This document shows positions 33,600 to 43,021 of a stretch of 64,000 bases of DNA, one piece after another. The position numbers were made by a program, and so were the translations under genes. The notes under the pieces were generated by a model. It had not been told where the DNA came from and did not search any database. It was given only the letters and a program-made list of their open reading frames with translations. The stretch is from contig SCFE01000043.1 of NCBI GenBank assembly GCA_004352715.1, forward strand, positions 2,099,991 through 2,163,990, given 5' to 3'. How positions within the stretch are numbered: the first letter of the stretch is position 1; the number at the start of each line of letters is the position of its first letter. The DNA comes from Hofstenia miamia. Lineage: Eukaryota; Xenacoelomorpha; Acoela.

Positions 33600-34822
33600 A
33601 AATTGATTCGAACGAAAAATCGAATGTTTTCATTTCTCAAGTATGTATTTGTGCATTTGTCAAAAATACTTTAAAACAAAAGCTGGTTTGACAATGCATC
33701 AAGCTTGGTGCAAAAAGGTGGTTTCTGTAAAAAATAAACCGAACTTAAAACCTGTAGTATTTTCCAATACAACAAATCATATTGAGAAAGAGGTTGCATC
33801 ACTTGTGGATGAAATATTGGATAAAGGCACTAAAGAGCAACCCACAGTTACTACTAATGTTGAGAGAGTAGAAAATCGAAAAGGCGCTGTTGAAAGAAAA
33901 TCTAATGACAACAGTTTCAAAATGAAAGTGATCAATGCATGCAAGAAAAAGAGAATTCCTGACCAGGACATTGCTATGGAATTCGGAATTGACAAAATTG
34001 TATCAAAATGGAAAAAGTAAGAGAAGAAGATATGTGATGCTTCAGTTCAAAGCCACTTGAAAATTCTAAGAAAAAATCGATCGAGTAAAAAACACTATGC
34101 TGTTTACCGAAAACTGCAAGAAAAAAAGCTTACGTGTCTCATTTGCATGGCTGTATGCAAATGGAAACAAATTTCACAAGGAATTGCACAAGAATGCTAA
34201 TAATTTACCAAAGAGAGCCATTACTGCTTTTATTCTTAGGTATAAACATAAAATTAAGAAGAGTTCAGCGCAAGAAAAAAGTTGACAAAACGGCATATTT
34301 GCAAAGAATAATGAAATAGCATAGCTCACTGCGTGAAGGGCTGGACTAGAAATGATGAAAAGAAACTTGATGTGAAGCAACGAAAAATTATAATCACGTA
34401 ATGGGTAGGTGAAGCTTTTAACACACTAATGGGTGAAGAGTATTCAAAAACAAGATATCGCTGTTTCGAGAAAACTGCTTGCCCCATAACGGCCGATAGT
34501 TCAGAAGATGACAAGATCGCTCCTGAAGGATTAACCAATTATGTTGTTCCACCACCATTGCCTATCCAAGTTACAGTGGAAATGGAGCCTGTTTTTCCAG
34601 GACCTGCTGCTGAACCAGAAGACAGAATCTAAACTGAAGTTGATGACGAGCTGGTGAAAAACAGTTTTAGAAACGTTACTGTATGAATGGCACGTTGGTA
34701 CAATCACTTGGTTCAACAAAAAATTGGACCAGTGTCGTTTATTCTATGAAGTAGACAACTCGGAGGATTACTTGAAATTGGACAATTTCAATGGCGTTGA
34801 TGTCATTTTCTTAGAATAGACA
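33600..34822 (+). pseudogene. pogo/Tigger-like transposase, internally deleted
   Basis: 33643-34017 opens with a C2H2-like start (CICQKYFKTKAGLTMHQAWC). A basic linker follows, then an N-terminal HTH (KMKVINACKKKRIPDQDIAMEFGI) of the CENP-B/pogo kind. After TAA at 34018, shifted frames carry the second HTH (SFAWLYANGNKFHKELHK, then LPKRAITAFILRYK) and a YLQRIMKxHSSLREGL stretch. Next, 34400-34632 jumps to what looks like the C-terminus (YSKTRYRCFEKTACPITADS and EGLTNYVVPPPLP). The DDE catalytic core that should lie between is gone. So this is an internally deleted, non-autonomous relic that kept the DNA-binding half. The family call is from motif order; moderate confidence. Confidence 0.5.
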
Positions 34823-34978
34823 TTAGCAATATTACTTTTACATATGACTACTGTATATGTAGTTGATATTTGTTGAGATTTTGTGTTGTGTTCATACATA
34901 TGACTACTGTATAGTTAATATTGGTTAAGTTATTGTGTTGTGTTCAAAATTAAGAAATTAAGAAATATTTAGAACTAT

Positions 34979-35165
34979 GGGTGCGTTCGCGATCGCAAAC
35001 CGGCACAACTGAATAGTTGGCTTTCAGTTGTCAACGAATTCGCGATAGCATTCCGTTGTTTACCAACCTATTCGCGCAATCCACCGGTTTTGCACTCAGC
35101 GTCAACTGGAGCATTCGCGCAATCCACCGGTTTGCAAAATCAGTGTGCACGAAACGCCAACTGAT
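34979..35165 (+). repeat. GGGTGCGTTCGCG repeat, best-preserved copy
   Basis: Begins GGGTGCGTTCGCGATCGCA. It includes two direct copies of ATTCGCGCAATCCACCGGTTT (about 35069 and 35112) and ends near GTGCACGAAACGCC. Related to 8521-8668 (inverted) and 33076-33206 (probably an assembly copy of this one). It is unusually CpG-rich for this window. It is the probable terminal region of a DNA transposon. Confidence 0.55.
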
Positions 35166-36315
35166 TCGCTTTTTAGTTGGGTTTGGCTGAAATCAATTAA
35201 ATTTTATAAAAAGTCAAAAATTGAAGAATTATTTGACATATGTAAATTTATAACACCCCATCTATTTGCATAACCTTGAATAATTAGCTAAGGAAACAGA
35301 AAATTTCAATTTTAACGAGGGATTGGTATAATAATACATTTTTAAAAATATAAATATATCTATCTGTTTTTTATCTAACATATCATGATATTTTTGATAT
35401 TTCTGATATTTTAATAGTACAGTAATATAGATGTTCGTAAAATTTGTATTTTATGAAACCTATTTATCAATATTTATTTCAAAGTAACTATAGATTTGAG
35501 TTTGGTTGCTGTATTTTTTTGTTAATAACATTGTTTTGAACTCCTCTAACCAGACTTGTCAACGAGCCGAGCTTGAGCACAGTCTTTTTTAGATATACAA
35601 CGAGCCCAAAACGGATCTATTTTAGACAAAGCAAATTTATAGTGCTGCTTGTAAATTTGATTATGCAGATTCTTCTTATTTTTTCATTCAGTATGCCTTT
35701 CTTATAATTTTATTTAAGAAATGTTTATTAAATAATAGGAAGATCTATGTAAAAAATTCTTTCAGCCCAATATTTTTAAAAAATATATTGAGCTAAAACG
35801 AGCGTCATTCAATGATTTTATGTAGCTAGCCGAGCCGAACCTAATTAATTAATTTTACTACAAACTTCGAGTTTTCATTGAAGTAGCATTGTAAATCACT
35901 TACCAAAGTGTACTGTTCCGGGTTATATTTACCAGAGATCGGAGTATTTATTATAAATTGGATTAAAGTGATATTGGTTGAATGGCCCTGTTGCCTATGT
36001 ACATATATATAAAAAATATATATATATATAATACAACAGAAACAAGAACATAGAGGAACAAATTTGCATAAGTGAGTATTATCACTTTGTCATAATCTTT
36101 TTGAAAAAATTTCCGAAAGCTTCTCAAGTTTAAAATAATTGATATTTTTATTCAACCTTAATACTCATCCAAATTAATGCATTTGATTCAAATTAGTAAT
36201 CATTAAAATGCTTCCATTTTTCTTACTTCTCTACCAAAATAATTGCTTCAAGTCGCAGTAGAAAAATTGCAATTAATTATACTCAAATCTTATGGTTTGC
36301 ATAAGGGAAGTGATC
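35166..36315. other. Non-coding, no recognised gene
   Basis: AT-rich. Short gagccgag / gagccgaac words near 35575 and 35835 suggest a decayed repeat. There is a (TA)n tract at about 36001-36035. Nothing else is supported. Confidence 0.45.
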
Positions 36316-37315
36316 NNNNNNNNNNNNNNNNNNNNNNNNNNNNNNNNNNNNNNNNNNNNNNNNNNNNNNNNNNNNNNNNNNNNNNNNNNNNNNNNNNNNN
36401 NNNNNNNNNNNNNNNNNNNNNNNNNNNNNNNNNNNNNNNNNNNNNNNNNNNNNNNNNNNNNNNNNNNNNNNNNNNNNNNNNNNNNNNNNNNNNNNNNNNN
36501 NNNNNNNNNNNNNNNNNNNNNNNNNNNNNNNNNNNNNNNNNNNNNNNNNNNNNNNNNNNNNNNNNNNNNNNNNNNNNNNNNNNNNNNNNNNNNNNNNNNN
36601 NNNNNNNNNNNNNNNNNNNNNNNNNNNNNNNNNNNNNNNNNNNNNNNNNNNNNNNNNNNNNNNNNNNNNNNNNNNNNNNNNNNNNNNNNNNNNNNNNNNN
36701 NNNNNNNNNNNNNNNNNNNNNNNNNNNNNNNNNNNNNNNNNNNNNNNNNNNNNNNNNNNNNNNNNNNNNNNNNNNNNNNNNNNNNNNNNNNNNNNNNNNN
36801 NNNNNNNNNNNNNNNNNNNNNNNNNNNNNNNNNNNNNNNNNNNNNNNNNNNNNNNNNNNNNNNNNNNNNNNNNNNNNNNNNNNNNNNNNNNNNNNNNNNN
36901 NNNNNNNNNNNNNNNNNNNNNNNNNNNNNNNNNNNNNNNNNNNNNNNNNNNNNNNNNNNNNNNNNNNNNNNNNNNNNNNNNNNNNNNNNNNNNNNNNNNN
37001 NNNNNNNNNNNNNNNNNNNNNNNNNNNNNNNNNNNNNNNNNNNNNNNNNNNNNNNNNNNNNNNNNNNNNNNNNNNNNNNNNNNNNNNNNNNNNNNNNNNN
37101 NNNNNNNNNNNNNNNNNNNNNNNNNNNNNNNNNNNNNNNNNNNNNNNNNNNNNNNNNNNNNNNNNNNNNNNNNNNNNNNNNNNNNNNNNNNNNNNNNNNN
37201 NNNNNNNNNNNNNNNNNNNNNNNNNNNNNNNNNNNNNNNNNNNNNNNNNNNNNNNNNNNNNNNNNNNNNNNNNNNNNNNNNNNNNNNNNNNNNNNNNNNN
37301 NNNNNNNNNNNNNNN
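36316..37315. other. Assembly gap, 1000 N
   Basis: Placeholder-size gap. Confidence 0.99.
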
Positions 37316-37446
37316 GGCCTGTATCGAATCAAATTGGCTGAAAATTTGTAGCCATCTAGCTTAGTATATTCGCCAAATGTCACGCAAATTTCAGCGTGGT
37401 GGCGTTGTTCAAACGTGAGAAAAACGGCTTTCAAGTTTTCGAATTT

Positions 37447-37570
37447 TAACTATTATAGTGGCGCTGAATACAACTTTGTTTACATTCTTAGCGCCGCTGA
37501 ATACAAATTCAGAACTGTTATAGCGCCGCTTAATACAAAATTGAACTATTATAGAGGCGCTTAATACACA
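37447..37570. repeat. Four imperfect tandem units around GGCGCTTAATACA
   Basis: The units are GTGGCGCTGAATACAAC, AGCGCCGCTGAATACAAATT, AGCGCCGCTTAATACAAAATT and AGAGGCGCTTAATACACAC. They are separated by similar AT-rich spacers (GAACTATTAT or GAACTGTTAT) at a period of about 32-48 bases. There is no coding sense. It is a small minisatellite-like cluster. Confidence 0.6.
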
Positions 37571-37814
37571 CATTTTTATTTTGATTATTATATTGATGGA
37601 CATCATCTCAGCATGTTAACTAATCATGTAATAAGTTTTAAAACACAAATATAACTAGTCCGTCAAAAAGTAGTGAATCAATGCCACTTGTGCACTACTT
37701 TGGGTTTTACTATAATGACATATATTTATTGTTAAAGATCAACACAAAATAGTGCAATTAATATATTTAGAAGACTTTCTGATATATAATTAGTTTGACA
37801 TCTGTCTAAAAATA

Positions 37815-38192
37815 CTATATTTGGATGAATTTATCTCTATACATTATAGTATTCTTCTTTGTCTTTCTCTTCTCTTCACTCGTAGAGAGACATTCAGGAG
37901 CAATCTTTAACATCAAATTTTCACATTTGGGCACAGATGCAAGAAAACAACTGGATGCTAAAATATGAGTTAAAGGTATTCCTAAGCCACCTAAGAAATC
38001 TGGTAGACAAGCTTGTACAGTTGTATTTTCTAACAAATTGACGTTGGTAATAAGTTCAAGCAGACTGTTGATAAGAGTATCATACTTCTTAAGATGGTTA
38101 AAATGCAAGAATGTCGATGAGCAACGAAGACCGTACAATAACTTTGGTATCCCCAATGCATTCTTCAGCAAGAAGAGCAGTATGAGCATCTA
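37815..38192 (-). pseudogene. LINE ORF2 C-terminal fragment A
   Basis: The frame includes LFLLKNALGIPKLLYGLRCS, then LHFNHLKKYDTLINSLLELI and ACLPDFLGGLGIPLTHILASSCFLAS. This is the post-RT region seen in some Jockey/RTE-type LINE proteins, in which L-K-x-x-x-x-I-P-K-L-x-Y-x-L-R is conserved. It has no RT catalytic motifs and ends at the stop at 37815. It belongs to a different LINE from the adjacent fragment B. Confidence 0.6.
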
Positions 38193-38202
38193 ATTGGTTC
38201 AA

Positions 38203-39123
38203 TTAAATGCATTCTTTTGTTTTGTTTATTATTTTTGCGGTAAGAACGTCAATTTTGTTATATGGAAAAGTATTATTAATTATTTTGAAGAATGTCTTTA
38301 GGACATTTATGTAGATATAACATTGTGGATGTAGAAATATGTTTGAGGTTTTTCCATATTCATTATTCTTATTAAAGCTATGATTATTAACTGCTACTTT
38401 GATAGCCCAATGTAGTTGTTCCTGACATTTTCTGAGGAATTTTTGGCTTATATCTGTGTAGAGTATAAGGCCATAGTTGAAATGACACAATACTAGAGCA
38501 TGATTTAATTGAATTGTTGCTTTAGTTGGAAGTTTTTGAGAAACTAAGTTAATTGCTTTAATCAGATTGGCTCGGCTTGGCTCGGATCGGATCTTCATTT
38601 TGAGATACTNTTGCCTTTATGCTGTTCTGCCCATTCAATGCTTACTTCTGTAGTACCTTCCTTATTCTCCTTTTGTATTCTTTTCTTAATCTCATTTTCA
38701 TTTCCTCATGATCTGTTCTATCTTTNTGTTTATTATTTTTGCGGTAAGAACGTCAATTTTGTTATATGGAAAAGTATTATTAATTATTTTGAAGAATGTC
38801 TTTAGGACATTTATGTAGATATAACATTGTGGATGTAGAAATATGTTTGAGGTTTTTCCATATTCATTATTCTTATTAAAGCTATGATTATTAACTGCTA
38901 CTTTGATAGCCCAATGTAGTTGTTCCTGACATTTTCTGAGGAATTTTTGGCTTATATCTGTGTAGAGTATAAGGCCATAGTTGAAATGACACAATACTAG
39001 AGCATGATTTAATTGAATTGTTGCTTTAGTTGGAAGTTTTTGAGAAACTAAGTTAATTGCTTTAATCAGATTGGCTCGGCTTGGCTCGGATCGGATCTTC
39101 ATTTTGAGATACTTCAGATCCAA
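38203..39123 (-). pseudogene. LINE ORF2 C-terminal fragment B, duplicated by assembly
   Basis: The coding frame has LKMKIRSEPSRANLIKAINL, then KATIQLNHALVLCHFNYGLI and EQLHWAIKVAVNNHSF. The central H-A-L-x-x-x-x-F-x-Y-G motif is typical of the post-RT part of CR1/Jockey ORF2. The segment appears twice, at 38223-38609 and 38727-39113 (387 bp, apparently identical), separated by single Ns at 38610 and 38726 around 115 bp of unrelated sequence. Probably one real copy. Confidence 0.6.
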
Positions 39124-39594
39124 AAATTTGTAAAACTTGTTTATTTGTACATTTTATAAATTACGCATATTTTTACATTGAATCCCAACTTAAGTGTGTT
39201 AATAACCTCAATCTAAGTGACAGTTTGTAATTGAATTTCATTGTTCATACAACAGGTTCCGCGTTATTCTTTCCAACAACTTATAAAATTGGTGACGAAT
39301 ACCATCACATAATGATGAAATAGTAAAGCAACCAAAAACATTTTTTTGCACAAACTTGCAAATGGATGAGCAGAATTCTGAAAAGGATTCTCTCTAATAT
39401 GTATGTCGAAGAATAAACACAGATCACAGAGAAGCAAGTGGAATACTGCCAAAATGTAAAAGTACTAACATAATTTGGGATGCTCTTTAATAAAAAATCT
39501 CATTAAAATATGCACTCTAAGCAAATTGCAATGCCAAGATCAAATTAGTACTTATAAGGTTTGTAATTACTATAATCACTAATACAAAAGTCGA
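39124..39594. other. Non-coding, flank of the Gypsy 3' LTR
   Basis: Nothing recognised. Confidence 0.5.
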
Positions 39595-39739
39595 TGAACG
39601 TTTAATAATAGATATTTGATGAGAAACACAACATTCACGCACAAGATAAAGTTGTTTATTAAATCTCCCGCACTACAATTCTCTCTATGATTACAGGTGT
39701 TTACACTACAAATTTAAGAACCGTATACAACATACAACA
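39595..39739 (-). repeat. Gypsy 3' LTR, 145 bp, with polypurine tract
   Basis: Read on the minus strand, it starts TGTTGTATGTTGTATAC and ends ACGTTCA (TG..CA). Immediately upstream on that strand is the polypurine tract GGGGAGGGAGGA (39740-39751 complement). It matches the LTR at 53088-53232 with about ten differences, so the insertion is not recent. A TTTAATAAAC word inside may be the polyadenylation signal. Confidence 0.88.
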
Positions 39740-39783
39740 TCCTCCCTCCCCAAAAGAAGAGAAAAAAGATAAATTTTGTTGAG

Positions 39784-40217
39784 TTAGTGAGTTTCGAGAG
39801 TATAGTTATTAGTCCTTGTAGTTATGGTGATATTTAGGATTTTTACGATCACGAAGTCAGTTTGCGATATTATCGTATTGCTGATCTTCACCATGTGATA
39901 CTGTTTTTTCAGGAAACAAGGATTCGTCATCATTACTATCATAATTAGAAACCTGGTTATTAGGAGAGTCTTGTGATGTTGTAACCCCAGCACTCTGGTT
40001 GGAGCACCTAACATCTTTAAATTCTTCATTAGTAAATCTGAATTGAGAATTCGAGCTAATAATAGGTTTATCAATTTGCTGCCTTAACAGCACTGTGTTA
40101 CGCCCCAAGGGCATGATGAACGCTGCCGGCTTCCCTTCGGAAATAACATCATTGTTAGTGCTTCTCCAATAACAAGCATCGCCAATAATTGAGCTCCATA
40201 AGTTCTTGCCAAAAACT
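39784..40217 (-). pseudogene. Gypsy integrase C-terminal part
   Basis: On the minus strand, a frame just before the gap gives a GDACYWR-like region. Then comes MPLGRNTVLLRQQIDKPI, the usual post-core tail of Gypsy integrases, followed by a polar tail ending near 39857. A frameshift near 40100 separates the pieces. It matches 42421-42475, the equivalent region of the second copy. A 62-N gap follows (40218-40279), far too short for the integrase core that should lie there. Confidence 0.65.
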
Positions 40218-40279
40218 NNNNNNNNNNNNNNNNNNNNNNNNNNNNNNNNNNNNNNNNNNNNNNNNNNNNNNNNNNNNNN

Positions 40280-41420
40280 AGGATGGCACCCAAAGCAAAA
40301 CTGCTGGCATCAGTGTAGAGTGATAATTCTTTTTTGGGGTTATAAGCTTTCAATGTTGGTGCTCTGCTCAAGTGCTTAATAATAGATTTCATGGCTATGG
40401 TTTGTTCATTTCCCCAAAGAAAAGATGTGCCTTTTTTACAAAGGCCATAAAGAGGTTCAACATTTGAGAAATCCGGAATGAACTTCGCGAACAAGTTTGC
40501 AAGGCTTAATAATCGATCACGAGCTTTCCTGTCCATTGGAATTGGAAGGTGTTCCAGTACAGAAATACGATCAGGGTTTGGACTAATACCCTTTGCCGAT
40601 ATTATGTATCCTAGGAATTTAATGGAGTTTGACTTGAAAATTGATTTCTCCTCGGAAATTGTACACCTGCCTTTCTTTAATTTCTGTAATACATTTTGAA
40701 GAATTTTTTCAAGTTGTTTTTCAGAATTAGCAGACATGAGTATGTCATTTTGAAAGAACACTAAAAGCTGCATTAATTCAGGACCTAATATCATTTCTAA
40801 TGCCTTTTGAAAGATAGCCGATGCTGTTTTAATGCCTTGTGGAAGTCATAGAAAACGAAATAAACCCATAGTATTGTAATAGTAGTTATTCCACAACATG
40901 ATTCCGAGAGTTTAATTTGAAAATAGCGTCTTTCAAGTCAATTCTAGCAAAGTATTTTGCATCTTTTAATTTTCCTAGTATTTCCTCGACGTTTGGTACT
41001 GAATATGAATCCTTGAGAATTGCCTTATTCACTCCACTAGCTTTATAATCACATGTGAGACGAATTTTACAATTTGGTTTTTTAACGAGAACCATTGGAC
41101 TTGCCCAGTCAGGTCCTCCTTCCACTCGTTCAATTATTCCGGAATGAACCATGTTATCAAGTTGTTGTCGAACTGTTTCTTGCCATTTTAATGGTACTTT
41201 GCGAGGTGCCATGTGTCGTGGTTGGCTACCTGGTGCTTGACGAATCGCAGCTTCATATGAATTAATGAAAGGTAGTGATGGATTGGCAGTTGCTTTTGTT
41301 TGTAGAGAGTTTATGCTGTCATTCATTATATCATTTCCTAGAAGACCAAAGCTATGCGGAGATTTTACAACAACTAATTCACATGGAGAATATTTATTGT
41401 GAAACTGCATGAGACAACTG
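40280..41420 (-). pseudogene. Second, more decayed Gypsy pol segment (PR-RT-RH part)
   Basis: It is a diverged duplicate of 43337-44480, with both ends cut by N gaps. It carries a codon deletion, several substitutions and at least two single-base deletions that the other copy lacks, for example before the FARIDLKDA stretch and near the W-G-L-F region. It is either a second insertion, a tandem copy, or an alternative haplotype misplaced by scaffolding. Its gap-bounded borders make the last plausible. Confidence 0.75.
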
Positions 41421-42420
41421 NNNNNNNNNNNNNNNNNNNNNNNNNNNNNNNNNNNNNNNNNNNNNNNNNNNNNNNNNNNNNNNNNNNNNNNNNNNNNNNN
41501 NNNNNNNNNNNNNNNNNNNNNNNNNNNNNNNNNNNNNNNNNNNNNNNNNNNNNNNNNNNNNNNNNNNNNNNNNNNNNNNNNNNNNNNNNNNNNNNNNNNN
41601 NNNNNNNNNNNNNNNNNNNNNNNNNNNNNNNNNNNNNNNNNNNNNNNNNNNNNNNNNNNNNNNNNNNNNNNNNNNNNNNNNNNNNNNNNNNNNNNNNNNN
41701 NNNNNNNNNNNNNNNNNNNNNNNNNNNNNNNNNNNNNNNNNNNNNNNNNNNNNNNNNNNNNNNNNNNNNNNNNNNNNNNNNNNNNNNNNNNNNNNNNNNN
41801 NNNNNNNNNNNNNNNNNNNNNNNNNNNNNNNNNNNNNNNNNNNNNNNNNNNNNNNNNNNNNNNNNNNNNNNNNNNNNNNNNNNNNNNNNNNNNNNNNNNN
41901 NNNNNNNNNNNNNNNNNNNNNNNNNNNNNNNNNNNNNNNNNNNNNNNNNNNNNNNNNNNNNNNNNNNNNNNNNNNNNNNNNNNNNNNNNNNNNNNNNNNN
42001 NNNNNNNNNNNNNNNNNNNNNNNNNNNNNNNNNNNNNNNNNNNNNNNNNNNNNNNNNNNNNNNNNNNNNNNNNNNNNNNNNNNNNNNNNNNNNNNNNNNN
42101 NNNNNNNNNNNNNNNNNNNNNNNNNNNNNNNNNNNNNNNNNNNNNNNNNNNNNNNNNNNNNNNNNNNNNNNNNNNNNNNNNNNNNNNNNNNNNNNNNNNN
42201 NNNNNNNNNNNNNNNNNNNNNNNNNNNNNNNNNNNNNNNNNNNNNNNNNNNNNNNNNNNNNNNNNNNNNNNNNNNNNNNNNNNNNNNNNNNNNNNNNNNN
42301 NNNNNNNNNNNNNNNNNNNNNNNNNNNNNNNNNNNNNNNNNNNNNNNNNNNNNNNNNNNNNNNNNNNNNNNNNNNNNNNNNNNNNNNNNNNNNNNNNNNN
42401 NNNNNNNNNNNNNNNNNNNN
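41421..42420. other. Assembly gap, 1000 N
   Basis: Placeholder-size gap between the two pol copies. Confidence 0.99.
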
Positions 42421-42982
42421 CTTCTCCGATAACAAGCATCGTTAATAATTGGGCTCCGTAAGTTCTTGCCGAAAACTAGTTCAGCGGGAGCAGTAGCAGA
42501 TCCACGTGAAGGAGTGGTACGAAGGGTTAAAAGAATTCTTTGAAGGTACGAATCAATAGCACCAAGATGAGGACTCCACAGCTTCAATGAACTCTTTATT
42601 GTTTGAACCATGCGTTCGGCCCATTCAAAACTTGATGACGAGGAGGTGAAAATTTCTGTTCACATCCAATGCCTTTCAACCAATCATTGAGCTCCATACT
42701 TCGGAATTCGGCTGCATTATCGCTTGCAAGTTGTGCTGGTACACCAAATGTTGCAAAGATTCGTCGCAATGTACTTTTTACTGTTTCAATTTTTCTATTT
42801 GGAAGAATGTCACATAGTTGAGACTTAATATGTTTGAAGGGGCATTCAGTTTGTGAGCAATCAGACCATGCGTTTGTCTTTAAATGCCTTTTAATTGATT
42901 GCAGCTGAGTATCTAGAATAGTCTCATTTGCGAGCTCATCTGGGTCAATCATGTTACAATTAAATGCAATTAGATCATTCAC
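42421..42982 (-). pseudogene. Gypsy integrase, internally deleted
   Basis: The minus-strand frame from 42982 has ECPFKHIKSQLCDILPNRK, then jumps directly to TVKSTLRRIFATFGVPAQL and SDNAAEFRS (second catalytic Asp). The zinc-finger part and the first catalytic Asp are missing. A one-base shift near 42640 precedes the region of the catalytic Glu (AERMVQTIKSSLKLW in the next frame). It cannot be active. Confidence 0.75.
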
Positions 42983-43021
42983 AGATTGAGCGCCATCCTC
43001 AATTAATGTTGGATCCTCAAC

